NCBI GenBank assembly: GCA_002067705.1
Contig: MVRL01000197.1
Coordinates: forward strand, 1 to 34,331
Direction: 5' to 3'
Source: Methanosaeta sp. PtaU1.Bin112
Lineage (GTDB): Archaea > Halobacteriota > Methanosarcinia > Methanotrichales > Methanotrichaceae
Length of the DNA: 34,331 nt
The notes beneath the pieces are model-generated. The model was not told the DNA's origin. It searched no databases and saw only the letters and a list, made by a program, of their open reading frames with translations. A program made the translations under genes and the position numbers. Shown here piece by piece: positions 31,357-34,331 of this stretch (its first letter is position 1; each line of letters starts with the position of its first letter).

Positions 31357-34331
31357 ATGCACCGGGGGGCAAAGAAATTGCAGGCAGACGCACCAGAGGC
31401 GCAAGCATCAGTGACAGCCGCACCCGCAAAGATCATCGAGCTTGTAGAAAAATTCGAGCGGGATCAGGATATCTACCGGTCCAGCCAGTACAATGAGACT
31501 GAGCTGCGAACGGAGTTCATCAATCCCTTTTTTGAGGCGCTGGGGTGGGATGTCTACCACAAGCAGGAATGCCGGGCCGATAAGAGAGAGGTCAAAGAGG
31601 AGGATGCGGTCGATGTTGAAGGAAAGATCAAGAATCCGGACTACAGCTTTCGCCTCTTTGACAAGAGAAAATTCTTCGTTGAGGTTAAGAGGCCATCCAT
31701 AAATATCGAATCGGGAGTTTATCCGGCCTACCAGATAAGGCGCTATGCCTGGTCTGCCGACCTTGCCATCTCCATTCTCACCGATTTTGAGGAGTTCTCC
31801 GTCTACTACTGCCGGGCGCGGCCCTCCAAGGATGACAAATCCACCAAATCGCGCCTGCTCTATTTCCGGTACGACCAGTATGCTGAGAAGTGGCCGGAGA
31901 TTGCCGCCCTCTTTTCCAGGGAGGCGGTGCTCAATGGTTCGCTGGACAAATATGTTCAGTCTCTGCCGCAGAAGCGGGGCGACAAGAGGGTGGACGCTGC
32001 CCTTTTGGACGACATCTCCCTCTGGCGGGAGGATCTGGCAAAGAGCATTGCGAGGCACAATCCCGAGCTGGATACGACAGGCCTCAACTATGCCGTTCAG
32101 ACCATCATCGATCGGATCATATTCTTGCGCATCTGCGAGGACCGGGGCATTGAGAGATACATGCGTCTCAAGGACCTCTTGAACGGAGAGCGGGTTTATC
32201 CCAGGCTCTGCGAGCTTTTCTTGCAGGCGGATGAGCGCTACAACTCCGGGATCTTTCATTTCAGCAAGGAGCCGGGCAGGGAGAATCCAGACACCATCAC
32301 CCCAGGCCTTGCAATCGACGACGATACGCTGAAGAGCATCATCAAGCGCCTGTATTTTCCTGAGAGCCCTTACGAGTTCTCAGTCCTTCCTGCGGAGATC
32401 CTGGGCCAGATTTACGAGCAGTTTTTGGGCAAGGTCATCCGGCTGGATGAGGGCCACAATGCCCTGGTCGAGGACAAGCCGGAGGTAAAGAAGGCGGGCG
32501 GGGTCAAGTACACTCCGGCTTACATCGTCGAGTACATTGTGCAAAATACGACCGCTCCGCTTCTGGAAGGAAAGACGCTGCCGGAGGCCGCAGCCCTGCG
32601 GGTGCTCGACCCGGCTTGCGGTTCAGGCTCTTTTCTCATTGTGGCCTACCAGCATCTTCTGGACTGGCACAGAGAATGGTACATCAGAAATCTGGTGCCG
32701 TTGATCGAAAGCGGCAGGACTTCAGAGATAAAGAAGCTCCTCCCGGCGGCCTCGCCGACGAAGGGCCGGAAGGCCCGAAGCCCGGAGTCCCCCGTTTACC
32801 TGGGCAGGGGCGGGGAATGGAAGCTGACCACGGCGGAGCGAAAGCGCATTTTGCTGAATAGCATCTTCGGAGTGGACATAGACCGGCAGGCGGTGGAGGT
32901 GACCAAGCTCTCTCTGCTGCTGAAGGTGCTGGAGGGGGAGAACGAGGAGACGATCTCCAAGCAGCTCAAGCTCTTTGCAGAAAGGGCGCTGCCGGACCTG
33001 GGAAATAATATCAAATGCGGTAACTCTCTCGTAGGCTGGGACATCCTGGAGAGCAATCCGGGCCTGGGGCCGGAGGAGATTGCCAGGATCAATCCATTCG
33101 ACTGGGAGAGGGAGTTCCCCGAGGTCTTCCAGAGGGGCGGGTTTGATGTGGTGATAGGCAATCCGCCGTATGTAAGGCAGGAGAGCCTGAGCGAGTTCAA
33201 GGGCTATTTTCAGAAGCACTACCAGGTTTACCACGGGACGGCGGACCTCTACACCTACTTTATTGAGCGCGGCGTTGCTCTTCTCAGAGCTGGCGGCATC
33301 TTCTCCTACATCGTGGCCAACAAGTGGATGAGGGCCAACTATGGCACACCGCTGCGGCATTGGCTGAAAGAGCAGTGCATCGGGGAGATAATCGACTTTG
33401 GAGACCTTCAGGTCTTCCAGGGAGCCACTACCTATCCCTGCATAATTCGCATTGAAAAAAGCGCCCCCAGGGCGAGTTTCGAGGTGACGCAGGTAAAGAC
33501 ACTGGACTTCCTGGACCTGGGAGAGTACGTCAGAGAGGACCATTACAGCCTTAACCAGAGTGCGCTCGATGATAAAGGCTGGTCGCTGGCCGATGAAAGA
33601 ACTGCCGCTTTGCTGGCCAAGATCAGATCCCGTGGCGTGTCCCTGGGTGAGTACGTGGGCGGGAAGATCTACCGGGGAGTGCTCACAGGGCTCAATGAGG
33701 CTTTCGTCATCGATGAGGCCACAAGGGCGCGGCTGATTGCGCAAGATCCGAAGAGCAGAGAGCTGATCAAGCCATTCCTGGCGGGAAGGGATGTCAAGAG
33801 GTACGAACAGCCGAGGAGTGACAAGTATCTGATCTTGATGCCAAGAGGCTGGACCAGGGAAAAATCCAACAAGGCAAGTGATGCGCTGAGTTGGCTGACA
33901 GAGACGTATCCTGCAATAGCTAACCATCTGTTGCCCTTTGCCCAAGCAGCGGAGAAGCGATGTGATAAAGGAGAGTTCTGGTGGGAGCTACGGGCTTGCG
34001 ACTACTATGATGAGTTTGAAAAGCGCAAAATCATCTATGCGGAAATCGCCATGCGAGGGCAATTTGCGTTAGATCTTAATAATAGTTTTTCTGATACAAC
34101 TACATATATTCTTGGTAGCGATTCAAAATATCTTTTGGGAATATTGAATTCTAATTTATGGACATTTCTATTCTCAAGAGTCAGTTCGGGAATAAGAGGT
34201 GGCTTTTTCAGATGGAAGCATCAATATATGTCACCTCTCCCCATCCGCACCCTCGATTTCTCCGATCCCGCCGACGTCGCCCGCCACGATCGCATGGTAT
34301 CCCTGGTGGAGAGAATGCTCGCCCTGCACAA
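31357..34331 (+). CDS. Single-chain type IIG/Eco57I-like restriction-modification enzyme (partial)
   Basis: The gene starts at ATG 31357, preceded by GGAGAGAGAAGG, directly after an in-frame stop, and is open to the right edge (991 codons). Residues ~40-115 are an endonuclease domain with NPDYSFRLF (D95) and FVEVKRP (E109, K111), the D-ExK catalytic pattern. A helical linker leads to the methyltransferase: motif I DPACGSGSF (D418) and the adenine motif NPPY (602-605), so it makes N6-methyladenine. A target-recognition region follows, and near the edge SSGIRGGFFRWK is typical of the TaqI-like C-terminal specificity domain. Such enzymes cut and protect DNA in one polypeptide. The reading runs off the window, so the last residues of the recognition domain are missing. 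Insertions near 445-475 (SGRTSEIKKLLPAASPTKGRK) make a charged loop. Related PglX-type BREX methylases lack the nuclease head. Confidence 0.9.
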   Translation, partial: MHRGAKKLQADAPEAQASVTAAPAKIIELVEKFERDQDIYRSSQYNETELRTEFINPFFEALGWDVYHKQECRADKREVKEEDAVDVEGKIKNPDYSFRLFDKRKFFVEVKRPSINIESGVYPAYQIRRYAWSADLAISILTDFEEFSVYYCRARPSKDDKSTKSRLLYFRYDQYAEKWPEIAALFSREAVLNGSLDKYVQSLPQKRGDKRVDAALLDDISLWREDLAKSIARHNPELDTTGLNYAVQTIIDRIIFLRICEDRGIERYMRLKDLLNGERVYPRLCELFLQADERYNSGIFHFSKEPGRENPDTITPGLAIDDDTLKSIIKRLYFPESPYEFSVLPAEILGQIYEQFLGKVIRLDEGHNALVEDKPEVKKAGGVKYTPAYIVEYIVQNTTAPLLEGKTLPEAAALRVLDPACGSGSFLIVAYQHLLDWHREWYIRNLVPLIESGRTSEIKKLLPAASPTKGRKARSPESPVYLGRGGEWKLTTAERKRILLNSIFGVDIDRQAVEVTKLSLLLKVLEGENEETISKQLKLFAERALPDLGNNIKCGNSLVGWDILESNPGLGPEEIARINPFDWEREFPEVFQRGGFDVVIGNPPYVRQESLSEFKGYFQKHYQVYHGTADLYTYFIERGVALLRAGGIFSYIVANKWMRANYGTPLRHWLKEQCIGEIIDFGDLQVFQGATTYPCIIRIEKSAPRASFEVTQVKTLDFLDLGEYVREDHYSLNQSALDDKGWSLADERTAALLAKIRSRGVSLGEYVGGKIYRGVLTGLNEAFVIDEATRARLIAQDPKSRELIKPFLAGRDVKRYEQPRSDKYLILMPRGWTREKSNKASDALSWLTETYPAIANHLLPFAQAAEKRCDKGEFWWELRACDYYDEFEKRKIIYAEIAMRGQFALDLNNSFSDTTTYILGSDSKYLLGILNSNLWTFLFSRVSSGIRGGFFRWKHQYMSPLPIRTLDFSDPADVARHDRMVSLVERMLALH

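Noticed and set aside
31311-31496. 61-aa frame starting ATG 31311 ahead of the RM gene
   Set aside because: It runs out of frame into the RM coding region; the ribosome-binding site at 31339-31350 fits the RM ATG at 31357.
32722-33945. 407-aa minus-strand frame opposite the RM gene
   Set aside because: Shadow; the plus strand carries the methyltransferase motifs DPACGSG and NPPY in order.

Overview
The window is chromosomal DNA of a methanogen-like euryarchaeon. The archaeal markers are a proteasome beta subunit with a Thr-1 propeptide, the KH-metallo-beta-lactamase termination factor aCPSF1/FttA, a DUF63 membrane protein, a Ski2-like helicase with Cys clusters, TATA-box promoters and several TTG/GTG starts. 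The sequon-rich secreted proteins, the FdhA and glutamate-synthase-like oxidoreductases and the many toxin-antitoxin loci would suit a Methanothrix (Methanosaeta)-type member of the Methanosarcinales. That assignment is inferred from gene style and was not checked against any database.

Layout. 1-540: C-terminus of a repetitive, sequon-rich secreted protein. 632-3168: a tight plus-strand run of prenyl diphosphate synthase, radical SAM/SPASM protein and small secreted protein. 3188-4036: DUF63 membrane protein on the minus strand. 4156-10522: an information-processing run of psmB, aCPSF1/FttA, two winged-helix regulators and a Ski2-like helicase. 10683-11432: a hicBA toxin-antitoxin pair bracketed by two copies of a GC-rich repeat with a 58-base perfectly identical core. 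11491-13664: secreted protein, SAM methyltransferase and ADP-ribosylglycohydrolase. 13705-17887: arginine biosynthesis, argC - CBS protein - argJ - argH. 18102-19053: a visibly A+T-rich island with two zinc-finger genes, one a three-helix membrane protein. 19324-23012: a second secreted protein related to the one at 2614, vapBC, an MFS transporter, a conserved unknown, and a RelB/RelE-like pair whose toxin is broken by two frameshifts. 23062-27389: divergent GltD-like flavoprotein and an NuoG-FdhA-like molybdo/tungsto-oxidoreductase. 27483-30520: minus-strand hydantoinase/oxoprolinase-HyuA and histone-deacetylase-type amidohydrolase, ending at a hairpin plus T-tract terminator. 30662-34331: Doc-like toxin, a convergent 56-aa gene, and a large single-chain (type IIG/Eco57I-like) restriction-modification enzyme that runs off the right edge.

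How the genes fit together. The arg genes form a nearly complete late arginine set with a nucleotide-sensor-type CBS protein in the middle. PsmB, FttA and the Ski2 helicase put protein turnover next to transcription termination and RNA processing. The accessory parts (hicBA, vapBC, broken relBE, doc, RM enzyme, A+T-rich zinc/membrane pair) look like defence and addiction modules scattered between core genes. The least explained pieces are the A+T-rich zinc-ribbon/membrane two-gene unit, the HyuA-deacetylase pair and the prenyl synthase/radical SAM/secreted protein unit. I found no rRNA, tRNA, CRISPR array, transposase or replication origin.
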